Shown one piece after another: positions 17,740 through 27,545 of a stretch of DNA of 40,838 nucleotides. Where the stretch lies: positions 1 to 40,838 of the forward strand of contig NZ_JADDIX010000017.1 in NCBI RefSeq assembly GCF_015070855.1. The letters run 5' to 3'. A model generated the notes under the pieces. That model did not search any database, had not been told where the DNA came from, and saw only the letters and a list, made by a program, of their open reading frames with translations. Both the position numbers and the translations under genes were made by a program. Within the stretch, counting starts at the first letter, position 1. Each line of letters begins with the position of its first letter. Origin of the DNA: Pseudomonas lopnurensis. Lineage in GTDB: Bacteria; Pseudomonadota; Gammaproteobacteria; Pseudomonadales; Pseudomonadaceae.

Positions 17740-17765
17740 AGCCCCGCCAGCCGCGGGGCTGTTTC
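17740..17765 (+). terminator. Terminator of second small acidic gene
   Basis: An 8-base-pair stem AGCCCCGC / GCGGGGCT, loop CAGCC, followed by GTTTCG. The T-run is short. Confidence 0.6.
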
Positions 17766-18289
17766 GTTAGGGCTGTGCCCCTTCGTTTTTCGCGTGCGTC
17801 ATGGGTGGGCCGGCATCGGTTGCCGCTGGCGGCATTGCTTGTGCCCGCTCAAGAGTTCGAAGGCTTGGCGGCTCACGGCCCTGGTGCGTGACCGGCGGCC
17901 ACGCCGAATGCCCCGATTAAAATACAGCGCTAACTTGTTGATTCTTTATGTTAGAGTGCGCGGCTCTGCGGTGCCGCAAAAAAACGCTCCTTTTCCTTGG
18001 TTTCAACCGGTTGGCTCGACTCGCCGTCTCCGTGATTACGGGGCGGGGCTCGAATCCGGTTGTGCCTCTCATGTGAGGAGAGGGCGCGAAGCGGCTGTTT
18101 TGGCCTGTTGCCAGTGCGCCGGCTGCCGAAGGCATCGCCAACTTGTTTTTCTCCAGTGACTTCGGTTCGCCGGGTCGAGCTCATCAAGCGCCTGCCACTG
18201 TGCGGCAGGCATGCTCGCCGAACCGCTTTACTGGCTCATCCCAACCCATGTGGCCTTTGGTACGGGTCACCACTAGGAGAGGAGGCGCC
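17766..18289 (+). promoter_or_regulatory. thrS promoter and long leader region
   Basis: There is no gene in these 524 bases. An extended -10 box (TGTTAGAGT at 17949-17957) with a GCGCGG discriminator resembles the tRNA promoters in this window; no clear -35 is seen. That would give a leader of about 330 bases before thrS, holding the large hairpin at 18004-18062 and, at 18287, an overlapping AGGAGAGGAGG SD for thrS. A leader of this size fits translational or transcriptional control of thrS, known from E. coli. Confidence 0.45.
18004..18062 (+). promoter_or_regulatory. Structured hairpin in thrS leader
   Basis: Nested pairing is visible: outer CAACCGG/CCGGTTG (7 base pairs), then TCGA/TCGA, CGCC/GGCG and CCGT/ACGG around loop GATT. 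Its 3' side resembles the 3' end of tRNA-Val (20 of 25 bases at 18047-18071). It may be an operator for threonyl-tRNA synthetase or a decayed tRNA gene. Confidence 0.45.
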
Positions 18290-20212
18290 ATGCCCACCAT
18301 TACTCTTCCCGACGGCAGTCAGCGTTCGTTCGATCATCCGGTCACCGTGGCCGAGGTGGCTCAATCCATCGGTGCGGGGCTTGCCAAGGCGACCGTTGCC
18401 GGCAAGATCGATGGGAAACTGGTCGATGCGTGCGATCTGATCGAGCGGGATGCCTCGCTGCAGATCATTACGCCGAAGGATGAAGCAGGGCTGGAGATCA
18501 TCCGTCACTCCTGCGCCCACCTGGTGGGGCATGCGGTCAAGCAGCTCTATCCGACCGCGCGCATGGTCATCGGGCCGGTCATCGATGAAGGCTTCTACTA
18601 CGATGTCGCCTACGAGCGTCCCTTCACGCCTGAAGACGTGGCGGCCATCGAGCAGCGCATGAAGGAGCTGATCGACCGCGACTACGACGTCATCAAGAAG
18701 ATGACGCCGCGCGCCGAGGTGATCGAGGTGTTCAAGTCGCGCGGCGAGGACTACAAGCTGCGCCTGATCGAGGACATGCCCGACGAGCAGGCGATGGGGC
18801 TGTACTACCACGAAGAATACGTCGACATGTGCCGCGGGCCGCACGTGCCGAACACGCGTTTCCTGAAGTCCTTCAAGCTGACCAAGCTGTCGGGCGCCTA
18901 CTGGCGCGGCGATGCGAAGAACGAGCAGCTGCAGCGCATCTACGGTACCGCCTGGGCCGACAAGAAGCAGCTCGCCGCCTACATCCAGCGTATCGAGGAG
19001 GCCGAGAAGCGCGACCATCGCAAGATCGGCAAGCGCCTGGACCTGTTCCATACCCAGGAAGAAGCGCCGGGTATGGTCTTCTGGCATCCGAATGGCTGGA
19101 CGCTCTACCAGGTGCTGGAGCAGTACATGCGCCAGGTGCAGCGCGAAAACGGCTACCTGGAAATCAGGACGCCGCAGGTGGTCGACCGGGTGCTCTGGGA
19201 AAAGTCCGGGCACTGGGCGAACTACGCCGAGAACATGTTCACCACCGAATCGGAAAGTCGCGACTACGCGATCAAGCCGATGAACTGCCCGTGCCACGTC
19301 CAGGTGTACAACCAGGGTCTGAAGAGCTATCGCGAGCTGCCCCTGCGCCTCGCCGAGTTCGGCGCCTGCCATCGCAACGAGCCGTCCGGCGCGCTGCACG
19401 GCATCATGCGCGTGCGTGGCTTCACCCAGGACGACGCGCACATCTTCTGCACCGAAGAGCAGATGCAGGCGGAATCCGCGGCATTCATCAAGCTGACCCA
19501 GGCGGTCTATGCCGATTTCGGCTTCTCGGGCATCGAGTTGAAGCTGTCCACTCGTCCGGAAAAGCGCGTCGGTTCCGACGACCTCTGGGATCGGGCCGAG
19601 GCGGCGCTGGCGGCGGCGCTGGATAGCGCGGGCCTGCCTTACGATCTGCAGCCGGGCGAGGGCGCCTTCTACGGTCCGAAGATCGAATTCTCCCTGCGCG
19701 ATTGCCTGGGGCGCGTGTGGCAGTGCGGCACGCTGCAGCTGGATTTCAACCTGCCGGTGCGGCTCGGTGCCGAGTACGTCAGCGAGAACAACGACCGCCA
19801 GCACCCGGTGATGCTGCACCGCGCCATCCTCGGTTCGTTCGAGCGCTTCATCGGCATCCTGATCGAGCACTACGAGGGGGCTTTCCCGGCATGGCTGGCG
19901 CCCACGCAGGCGGTGATCATGAATATTACCGACAAGCAGGCCGCTTTTGCCTCGGAAGTCGAGAAAACCCTTGTTCAAAGCGGATTCCGTGCCAAGTGCG
20001 ACTTGAGAAACGAAAAGATCGGCTTTAAAATCCGCGAGCATACTTTGCTCAAGACTCCTTATCTCTTGGTTATCGGAGATAGGGAGGTTGAGACACGATC
20101 CGTTGCTGTGCGCACCCGTGAAGGCGTCGATCTGGGCTCCATGCCCCTCGAGCAATTCGCGCAGCTGTTGGCACAGGCGGTTTCCCGGCGTGGTCGCCAA
20201 GAATTGGAGTAA
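18290..20212 (+). CDS. thrS: Threonine--tRNA ligase
   Basis: A 640-residue class II synthetase that charges tRNA-Thr. It has an N-terminal TGS domain (1-60) and an editing domain with HSCAHLVGH (H73, H77) that removes mischarged serine. The catalytic core holds NCPCHVQVY (zinc Cys), HRNEPSG and the late [11 protein letters not shown] motif, and the C-terminal domain binds the anticodon. The start has a strong double SD (AGGAGAGGAGG). Its length equals that of typical homologues. The stop TAA overlaps the ATG of the infC frame. It is the first gene of the thrS-infC-rpmI-rplT-pheST-ihfA block. Confidence 0.97.
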   Translation: MPTITLPDGSQRSFDHPVTVAEVAQSIGAGLAKATVAGKIDGKLVDACDLIERDASLQIITPKDEAGLEIIRHSCAHLVGHAVKQLYPTARMVIGPVIDEGFYYDVAYERPFTPEDVAAIEQRMKELIDRDYDVIKKMTPRAEVIEVFKSRGEDYKLRLIEDMPDEQAMGLYYHEEYVDMCRGPHVPNTRFLKSFKLTKLSGAYWRGDAKNEQLQRIYGTAWADKKQLAAYIQRIEEAEKRDHRKIGKRLDLFHTQEEAPGMVFWHPNGWTLYQVLEQYMRQVQRENGYLEIRTPQVVDRVLWEKSGHWANYAENMFTTESESRDYAIKPMNCPCHVQVYNQGLKSYRELPLRLAEFGACHRNEPSGALHGIMRVRGFTQDDAHIFCTEEQMQAESAAFIKLTQAVYADFGFSGIELKLSTRPEKRVGSDDLWDRAEAALAAALDSAGLPYDLQPGEGAFYGPKIEFSLRDCLGRVWQCGTLQLDFNLPVRLGAEYVSENNDRQHPVMLHRAILGSFERFIGILIEHYEGAFPAWLAPTQAVIMNITDKQAAFASEVEKTLVQSGFRAKCDLRNEKIGFKIREHTLLKTPYLLVIGDREVETRSVAVRTREGVDLGSMPLEQFAQLLAQAVSRRGRQELE

Positions 20213-20217
20213 TGACT

Positions 20218-20763
20218 ATTAAGCGTGAAATGAGACAGGATAAACGAACTGCACCCAAGGCCCCGATCAACGAGAATATCTCGGCTCGTGAGGTCCGTTT
20301 GATTGGCGCTGACGGCGAGCAGATTGGCATCGTCTCGATTGATGAAGCGCTGCAGGTAGCAGAAGAGGCCAAGCTGGATCTGGTTGAAATTTCCGCCGAC
20401 GCGAATCCCCCGGTATGCCGGATCATGGATTACGGCAAGCATCTGTTCGAGAAGAAGAAGCAGGTCGCCGCGGCGAAGAAGAACCAGAAACAGGTTCAGG
20501 TCAAAGAAGTGAAGTTTCGTCCAGGGACGGAAGAAGGGGACTACCAGGTCAAGCTGCGCAACCTGGTGCGTTTCCTGAGTGACGGGGACAGGGCCAAGGT
20601 ATCCTTGCGATTCCGCGGCCGTGAGATGGCCCATCAGGAGCTGGGGATGGAACTGCTGAAGCGGGTCGAAACCGACCTCGCCGAGTACGGTTCCGTCGAG
20701 CAGCATCCGAAGATGGAAGGACGCCAGCTGATCATGGTCATCGCTCCCAAGAAGAAAAAGTAA
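20218..20763 (+). CDS. infC: Translation initiation factor IF-3
   Basis: A 181-residue IF-3, which binds the 30S subunit and checks the initiator tRNA and start codon. The N-domain carries [24 protein letters not shown] and the C-domain [13 protein letters not shown] and [16 protein letters not shown] choose ATT at 20218 as start because the only SD (GGAG at 20206-20209) is 8 bases from it but only 2 bases from the ATG at 20212. A rare ATT start is the known basis of IF-3 autoregulation in E. coli. Starting at 20212 would add two residues. It is coupled to thrS, and rpmI follows. Confidence 0.93.
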   Translation: MKREMRQDKRTAPKAPINENISAREVRLIGADGEQIGIVSIDEALQVAEEAKLDLVEISADANPPVCRIMDYGKHLFEKKKQVAAAKKNQKQVQVKEVKFRPGTEEGDYQVKLRNLVRFLSDGDRAKVSLRFRGREMAHQELGMELLKRVETDLAEYGSVEQHPKMEGRQLIMVIAPKKKK

Positions 20764-20824
20764 CCTCCAGGGCACTGGCAGGCCTTGCGGTTATTTGTAA
20801 TCACCCACACTGTGGAGAACGAAC

Positions 20825-21019
20825 ATGCCAAAGATGAAGACTAAAAGTGGTGCTGCGAAGCGCTTCAAGAAGACTGCGAACGGCTTCAAGCACAAGCACG
20901 CTTTCAAGAGCCACATCCTGACCAAAATGACCACCAAGCGTAAGCGTCAGCTGCGCGGTTGCTCGCAAGTGCACCCGTCCGACGTTGCAAAGGTGGAGCG
21001 CATGCTGCGCGTTCGTTGA
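20825..21019 (+). CDS. rpmI: 50S ribosomal protein L35
   Basis: The 64-residue basic protein reads [20 protein letters not shown] at its start, the invariant L35 beginning. TGTGGAGAACGAAC upstream gives the SD. It lies between infC and rplT as in most proteobacteria. In E. coli L20 represses this gene by binding the infC-rpmI region; whether that holds here is not tested. Confidence 0.97.
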   Translation: MPKMKTKSGAAKRFKKTANGFKHKHAFKSHILTKMTTKRKRQLRGCSQVHPSDVAKVERMLRVR

Positions 21020-21046
21020 TCCGGTCAAGACTCAGAGGAATAACTC

Positions 21047-21403
21047 ATGGCTCGTGTTAAGCGTGGCGTCGTTGCCCGTCGCCGTCACAAGAAAATTCTG
21101 AAACTCGCCAAAGGCTACTACGGTGCGCGTTCGCGCGTATTCCGCGTTGCCAAGCAGGCGGTAATCAAGGCTGGCCAATATGCCTACCGCGACCGCCGTC
21201 AGCGCAAGCGTCAGTTCCGCGCTCTGTGGATCGCCCGTATCAATGCTGGTGCTCGTGTCAACGGTCTGTCCTACAGCCGTCTGATCGCCGGTCTGAAGAA
21301 GGCGGCCATCGAGATCGACCGCAAGGTTCTGGCCGATCTGGCAGTGAACGAGAAAGCGGCGTTTGCTGCGATTGTCGAGAAAGCCAAGGCTTCCCTGGCT
21401 TAA
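21047..21403 (+). CDS. rplT: 50S ribosomal protein L20
   Basis: A 118-residue, strongly basic assembly protein of the large subunit. Signature parts are [37 protein letters not shown] and [31 protein letters not shown] lies before the ATG. It is 27 bases after rpmI and followed by the attenuator-like hairpin in front of pheS. Confidence 0.97.
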   Translation: MARVKRGVVARRRHKKILKLAKGYYGARSRVFRVAKQAVIKAGQYAYRDRRQRKRQFRALWIARINAGARVNGLSYSRLIAGLKKAAIEIDRKVLADLAVNEKAAFAAIVEKAKASLA

Positions 21404-21446
21404 GCCCCGGCAATCACGGATCTTCGGATTCGTTGCAACGTCATCG

Positions 21447-21480
21447 ATAGGGGAAGAGCCTTGTGCTCTTCCCCTATTTC
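21447..21480 (+). terminator. Attenuator-like hairpin between rplT and pheS
   Basis: A perfect 13-base-pair stem (ATAGGGGAAGAGC, loop CTTGT, complement) is followed by only three T bases. It could be a partial terminator that sets pheST expression relative to the ribosomal genes, as attenuation does at E. coli pheST. The 3' arm CCCCT could alternatively pair with AGGGG at 21489-21493. Confidence 0.6.
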
Positions 21481-21530
21481 GTATCTGAGAGGGGCTTTTG
21501 CAAAAGTGCGCGTGGCGGTGGGCCGCTTAG

Positions 21531-22595
<1,065 letters not shown>

Positions 22596-22631
22596 TGCCG
22601 TTGCCCGTCCATGACTATTTAGGAGAACAGG

Positions 22632-25010
22632 ATGAAATTCAGTGAACAATGGCTGCGGAGTTGGGTGAATCCGCAGGTTTCCCGCGAAGAACTGGTCGCC
22701 CGACTGTCGATGGTCGGCCTAGAAGTCGATGCGGTCACCCCGGTCGCCGGCGCGTTCAGTGGCGTGGTCGTGGGCGAGGTGCTGGCGACCGAACAGCATC
22801 CCGATGCCGACAAGCTGCGGGTCTGCCAGGTCAGCAACGGTAGCGAGACCTTCCAGGTGGTCTGCGGCGCGCCCAATGTGCGCCCGGGCCTGAAGATTCC
22901 GTTCGCCATGATCGGCGCCCAATTGCCCGGCGACTTCAAGATCAAGAAGGCCAAGCTGCGTGGCGTCGAGTCCAACGGCATGCTCTGTTCGGAAACCGAG
23001 CTGCAGGTGGGTACTGACGATAGCGGTCTCATGGAACTGGCGGCCGATGCGCCGATTGGCGCCGATTTCCGCGCATATCTCGAACTCGATGATGCAAGCA
23101 TCGAGATCGGCCTGACGCCGAATCGCGGTGACTGCCTCTCCCTGGCGGGGCTGGCGCGTGAGGTTGGTGCTATCTACGGCGCGGCGGTCAATTCGGTCGA
23201 AATCGCACCGGTGGACACAACTCATGATGAGGTGCGTCCGGTTGAAGTTTTGGCGCCGAAGGCCTGCCCGCGCTACCTCGGGCGGGTGATCCGCAACGTC
23301 GACCTGTCGCGGCCGACGCCGTTGTGGATGGTGGAGCGCCTGCGTCGCTCGGATATCCGCAGCATCGATGCGGTCGTGGACATCACCAACTATGTGATGC
23401 TCGAACAGGGGCAGCCGCTGCATGCCTTCGATCTGGCCGAGATCAACGCGGGTATCCGCGTGCGGATGGCGGAGGAGGGCGAGAAGCTGGTTCTGCTCGA
23501 CGGCCAGGAGATCAGCCTGCGCGCCGATACCCTGGTCATCGCCGATCACCAGCGGGCGCTGGCGATCGCTGGCGTCATGGGTGGCGAGCATAGCGGCGTG
23601 AGTGCCGCGACCCGGGACATCTTCCTGGAGAGCGCGTTCTTCGACACCATCGCACTGGCCGGCAAGGCCCGCTCCTATGGCCTGCATACGGACGCATCGC
23701 ATCGCTACGAGCGCGGCGTCGACTCGCAACTGGCGCGCCAGGCAATGGAGCGGGCGACCGGTCTGCTGCTGGCAATCGTCGGAGGAGAAGCTGGGCCGAT
23801 CGTCGAGGCAGTCAGCGAAGAGGACTTGCCGAAGGTTGCGCCGGTGACGCTGCGTGCCGAGCGCATCGAGCAGATGCTGGGCCTGGAAATGGACGCCGCC
23901 GAGGTGGTGCGCCTGCTGACGTCGCTGGGCCTCAGCGTGAGCGAAGAGTCCGCGGGGCGCTGGCAGGTCGGTGTGCCGAGTCATCGTTTCGATATCAGCC
24001 TGGAAGTCGACCTGATCGAAGAACTTGGCCGCCTGTATGGCTATGACCGCCTGCCGGTGCGCTACCCGCAGGCGCGCCTGGCGCCCGAAGCGAAGCCGGA
24101 AGCCCGCGCGGAGCTGCCGTTGCTGCGGCGCCTGCTGGTCGCCCGCGGCTATCAGGAAGCGATCACCTACAGCTTCATCGATCCCAAGCTGTTCGAGCAG
24201 TTCACTCCCGGCATCAAGCCGCTGCAGCTGGCCAACCCTATTTCCGCGGACATGGCCGCCATGCGGGCGTCGCTCTGGCCGGGGCTGGTCAAGGCGCTGC
24301 AGTACAACCTCAATCGCCAGCAGTCGCGCGTGCGTCTGTTCGAGGCGGGGCTGCGTTTCGTCGGCCAGCTGGACGAGCTGAAGCAGGAGAGCATGCTGGC
24401 CGGCGTCGTGACCGGCAGCCGTCTGCCCGAGAGCTGGGCGAACGCTCGCGAGGCGGTGGACTTCTATGACGTCAAGGCGGATGTCGAGGCGCTGCTGGCT
24501 TTTGCCGGAAATGGCGCGGCATACCGTTTCGTGGCGGGCGAGCATCCTGCGTTGCACCCGGGGCAGACGGCGCGCATCGAGCGCGAGGGGCGCCTGGTCG
24601 GCTTCGTCGGCAGCCTGCACCCCGAGCTGGCGGCCAGCCTGGGCATCGACCAGCCGGTCTACCTGTTCGAGTTGGCGCTTGGCGAGATCGCCGAAGGACG
24701 CCTGCCGGCATTCAGCGAACTGTCGCGTTTCCCCGAAGTCCGTCGTGACCTTGCCGTGCTGGTCGAGCGGGAAGTGTCGGCGCAAGCCGTCCTGCAATGC
24801 ATTCGTGACGCGGCGGGCGAGCATCTGACGGACCTCAAGCTATTTGATGTCTATCAGGGAAAAGGTATTGATCCGCTTAGCAAAAGTGTGGCAGTCGGCT
24901 TGACCTGGCAGCACCCTTCGCGCACTCTAAACGACGACGAGGTGAACGGTACGATGCAGCAAATCCTCACCTCCCTGGAAGAAAGGTTCAACGCCACGTT
25001 AAGGAAATAG
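22632..25010 (+). CDS. pheT: Phenylalanine--tRNA ligase beta subunit
   Basis: A 792-residue beta subunit. The N-terminal EMAP/tRNA-binding domain includes HPDADKLRVCQV and VCGAPNVRPGLKIPFA. The B3/B4 editing region contains ITNYVMLEQGQPLHAFD. A B5 domain and a catalytic-like domain follow, and the C-terminal FDX-ACB anticodon-binding domain (SRFPEVRRDLAVLV to the end) closes it. AGGAGAACAGG precedes the ATG. The length is normal. ihfA begins 3 bases after the stop. Confidence 0.96.
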   Translation: MKFSEQWLRSWVNPQVSREELVARLSMVGLEVDAVTPVAGAFSGVVVGEVLATEQHPDADKLRVCQVSNGSETFQVVCGAPNVRPGLKIPFAMIGAQLPGDFKIKKAKLRGVESNGMLCSETELQVGTDDSGLMELAADAPIGADFRAYLELDDASIEIGLTPNRGDCLSLAGLAREVGAIYGAAVNSVEIAPVDTTHDEVRPVEVLAPKACPRYLGRVIRNVDLSRPTPLWMVERLRRSDIRSIDAVVDITNYVMLEQGQPLHAFDLAEINAGIRVRMAEEGEKLVLLDGQEISLRADTLVIADHQRALAIAGVMGGEHSGVSAATRDIFLESAFFDTIALAGKARSYGLHTDASHRYERGVDSQLARQAMERATGLLLAIVGGEAGPIVEAVSEEDLPKVAPVTLRAERIEQMLGLEMDAAEVVRLLTSLGLSVSEESAGRWQVGVPSHRFDISLEVDLIEELGRLYGYDRLPVRYPQARLAPEAKPEARAELPLLRRLLVARGYQEAITYSFIDPKLFEQFTPGIKPLQLANPISADMAAMRASLWPGLVKALQYNLNRQQSRVRLFEAGLRFVGQLDELKQESMLAGVVTGSRLPESWANAREAVDFYDVKADVEALLAFAGNGAAYRFVAGEHPALHPGQTARIEREGRLVGFVGSLHPELAASLGIDQPVYLFELALGEIAEGRLPAFSELSRFPEVRRDLAVLVEREVSAQAVLQCIRDAAGEHLTDLKLFDVYQGKGIDPLSKSVAVGLTWQHPSRTLNDDEVNGTMQQILTSLEERFNATLRK

Positions 25011-25013
25011 CGT

Positions 25014-25316
25014 ATGGGGGCTCTGACGAAAGCTGAAATGGCCGAACGTCTATACGAAGAGCTAGGCTTGAATAAGCGCGAAGCCAAGGAACTGGTCGAG
25101 CTGTTTTTCGAGGAGATTCGCCAGGCGCTGGAGCATAACGAGCAGGTCAAGCTGTCCGGGTTCGGCAACTTCGACCTGCGCGACAAGCGCCAGCGCCCAG
25201 GGCGCAATCCCAAGACCGGCGAGGAAATCCCGATCACGGCGCGACGTGTCGTGACGTTCCGTCCGGGGCAGAAACTCAAAGCCAGGGTCGAGGCCTATGC
25301 TGGAACCAAGTCATAA
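25014..25316 (+). CDS. ihfA: Integration host factor subunit alpha
   Basis: A 100-residue DNA-bending protein of the HU/IHF family. The start [20 protein letters not shown] and the arm motif [27 protein letters not shown], with the intercalating proline in RNPKTG, are typical. AAGGAAAT lies just before the ATG. It is part of the pheST operon and overlaps merR by 20 bases. IHF is also a common host factor for integrases such as the one downstream. Confidence 0.96.
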   Translation: MGALTKAEMAERLYEELGLNKREAKELVELFFEEIRQALEHNEQVKLSGFGNFDLRDKRQRPGRNPKTGEEIPITARRVVTFRPGQKLKARVEAYAGTKS

Positions 25317-25653
25317 TGACGAACTCCCGTCGATTCCGGGCAAGCGCTATTTCACCATCGGTGAGGTCAGCGAACTCTGCGCGGTGAAGCCTCACGTGCT
25401 GCGCTATTGGGAACAGGAATTTCCCCAGCTCAACCCGGTGAAGCGACGCGGCAACAGGCGTTATTACCAGCGGCAAGACGTACTGATGATCCGTCAGATC
25501 CGTGCGCTGCTGTACGACCAGGGCTTCACGATCGGCGGCGCGAGGCAGCGCCTCTCCGGCGAAGAAGCGCGCGACGACACCACCCAGTACAGGCAACTGA
25601 TCCGGCAAATGATTTCGGAGCTGGAGGAAGTGCTGCAAGTCCTGCGGAAATAA
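25297..25653 (+). CDS. MerR family transcriptional regulator
   Basis: A 118-residue regulator with a MerR winged helix at about 17-85 ([43 protein letters not shown]). A short dimerisation helix follows ([17 protein letters not shown]). No cysteine cluster for metal sensing is present, and no effector domain follows. This short MerR after ihfA is conserved in pseudomonads; the target is unknown. It overlaps ihfA by 20 bases, so it is co-transcribed and perhaps coupled. Confidence 0.92.
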   Translation: MLEPSHNDELPSIPGKRYFTIGEVSELCAVKPHVLRYWEQEFPQLNPVKRRGNRRYYQRQDVLMIRQIRALLYDQGFTIGGARQRLSGEEARDDTTQYRQLIRQMISELEEVLQVLRK

Positions 25654-25674
25654 TCCGATAAGGTGCTAAAAAAC

Positions 25675-25704
25675 TTTCACATTTTCAGTTGCTTAAGGTA
25701 TAGT
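25675..25704 (+). promoter_or_regulatory. Possible promoter of tRNA-Pro(GGG)
   Basis: TTTCAC, an 18-base spacer and TATAGT. The -10 is good, the -35 weak. Transcription would start about 28 bases before the tRNA. Confidence 0.4.
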
Positions 25705-25737
25705 TCGATCCGTTTTCAGCAGTGCTGACAACACTAG

Positions 25738-25815
<78 letters not shown>

Positions 25816-25832
25816 AAAAATCCCTACATTAG

Positions 25833-25861
25833 AGCCTGGTCAGTGATGACCAGGCTTTTTT
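25833..25861 (+). terminator. Terminator after tRNA-Pro(GGG)
   Basis: A 10-base-pair stem AGCCTGGTCA / TGACCAGGCT with loop GTGA, then TTTTT. It also separates the host operon from the integrase gene. Confidence 0.85.
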
Positions 25862-25888
25862 GTGTCAGGGACTTTTGCGGGACTTTTT

Positions 25889-27075
25889 TCATCCTGCCAT
25901 CCTCCTCAAAATTGTCAGGGCCGGCCCACGCGAGTCGGTAGCCGAAATCCTGTTGGCTTCATCTATCAGTTTGCCCAGCTCGGCGGCTGAATAGTGACTG
26001 GTGATGCTGCCGTTCTTGTGGCCCAGCAGAGCCTTCCTGTCTTCCTCTGTCACACCAGATGCCCGAAGTCTTCGACCGAAGGTGTGCTTCAGATCGTGAA
26101 CACGGATCGAAGCAAACCCAGGTGGAGCAGGGCGCATGAAGCGCTCCTGGAACTTCTTCGCTGCTCTGACTCTGGCTTTCTTCCATGCCGAATCGTTCAT
26201 CCGGTGAACTGGAGTGGCCTTGCCGTTTCGATCGGGTTGTCCGTAAGGAAATACCCAAACCGGATCAAGCCCACGCTGTCCCTCGATGACCGACTTGGCT
26301 ACGTTGTTGAGCACAACGAGGCGCTCGTCGCCGTTCTTGACCCCGGAGCTCTCATGTCGGCCACCAAAATCCGCCGGTATGAGAAAGACGCTGGTGTTGA
26401 GCTCAGGAATCGGTATCTCCCAATCCCAGCGAAGCTTCACGACCTCCTGCTCGCGTGAGCCGCTGTTGACCTTGTACAGGGCCATGCGGCGCAAATGATC
26501 CGGCAATTCCGCGAAGAGAATCGACTGCTCTTCCCAGGACATCGGATAGGGCATGCGTCTGGTTTTCTTCTCTTCCAGCTTGGTGATCATTGGCACTACG
26601 TCGAGCCAGGGACGCTTCTGCTCATCACGCCATTTTCGGGCGCACAGGTTCAGGATGCGTATGACGCGCTCTAGGGCGATGTTCACCGTGCGGTGTGAGA
26701 CGCCAGGTTTCAACTTGCCATCGCGGGTTCTGGTGCTCTTGAGTCGATCCCTTATGTAGGGAGCCAGGGTCTCGTCGTCGACATGAGTCAGAGGCTGGTC
26801 GCCAATATACGGGTCCAACTGCTCCAGATAGATGGCTGTGAGGCCTATCGACGGCTGATCAGGTAACGCGTAGCGGCTTCCCGCCAGGTTCTGATCGTGC
26901 GGACGCCGTAGATCTTCTGTTCCCGGAGCTTTTCCAGCTTGTGTATCAGGTACTGCTCTGCCTCCTTCCTATCGCTTGATCCAGTGCTTTCCTGAATTCG
27001 CTGACCTCTGAAGACCTTGTCGATGTGCCAGGTCCCGTTCCTTTTGTAGAGGCCGCTAATGGTTTTTCGCGCCAT
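25889..27075 (-). pseudogene. int: Tyrosine recombinase/integrase, frameshifted
   Basis: Two frames together give a full phage-type integrase of about 395 residues. The N-terminal part (27075 to about 26845) opens MARKTISGLYKRNGTWHIDK, with SD AAGGAG 8 bases upstream, and runs into TAG after TRYLISRR. The frame that continues (LTAIYLEQLDPYIGDQPLTH...) stays open to 25889. It holds the catalytic box: Arg in NSGSREQEVVKLRWDW, HDLKHTFGRRL, LLGHKNGS and HYSAAEL with the likely tyrosine. A one-base loss (or equivalent shift) near 26850-26865 splits the gene. It sits next to tRNA-Pro as expected for a site-specific integrase. It could still be a sequencing error. Confidence 0.85.
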
Positions 27076-27356
27076 GGTTTTTCTCCTTGGCGCTCGCTGC
27101 GGGAGTGATCATGTCCCTTGGCACCTTCCTTTTCAATGATGGCCCGGTCGATGTAGGCGTCTGCCCAGGCATCCAGCTCTTCGCGATCAAAGCCGATGCC
27201 TTGCACGCCAACGCGAAATTCCCGCACGTAAGGCCGGACGGTTTTGTTGAACTCTGTGCGGCACATGCCGAGGTAGGCGGGGGCCGCACTGGCTCGCAGG
27301 ATTCGGGATGGGCAGGTGATCAAGCGTGCGGCTATCTGCTCAGATGATGCGGGCAT
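26946..27356 (-). CDS. AlpA/Xis-like small DNA-binding protein
   Basis: A 136-residue basic protein. A helix-turn-helix-like segment APAYLGMCRTEFNKTVRPYV near residues 25-45 and IGFDREELDAWADAYID near 53-70 match the excisionase/AlpA-like regulators that precede integrases in Pseudomonas islands. The rest is charged and probably flexible. A strong SD (AAGGAGG) lies 8 bases before the ATG. Its last 130 bases overlap the start of the integrase gene in another frame, implying coupled expression. A role in excision or integrase control is inferred from position and fold. Confidence 0.75.
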   Translation of the reverse strand: MPASSEQIAARLITCPSRILRASAAPAYLGMCRTEFNKTVRPYVREFRVGVQGIGFDREELDAWADAYIDRAIIEKEGAKGHDHSRSERQGEKPWREKPLAASTKGTGPGTSTRSSEVSEFRKALDQAIGRRQSST

Positions 27357-27545
27357 GAATATCGCCTCCTTATCGACCCTGATCCGTTCTGCAGATGCTG
27401 TCCCCTGCTCGCCGGGCGAACAACGTGGTGGAGGGAGCTACGGAGGGTTTGGTACAACAACCTTTTTGGTTCGGTTTGACCTGATAGATCGTGGCGTATG
27501 GCCAGCCGTTGGCTGGTCGGCGATATCAGGCTTGAGGATTGATAC

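Noticed and set aside
18236..20200. A 654-codon minus-strand frame opposite thrS
   Set aside because: Shadow of thrS with no start signals; its composition is that of reversed high-GC codons.
22719..24824. A 701-codon minus-strand frame opposite pheT
   Set aside because: Shadow frame; pheT on the plus strand is complete and recognised.
26850..26865. Programmed ribosomal frameshift in the integrase
   Set aside because: No slippery heptamer or downstream pseudoknot is seen, and such control is not known for this integrase type; mutation or sequencing error is simpler.
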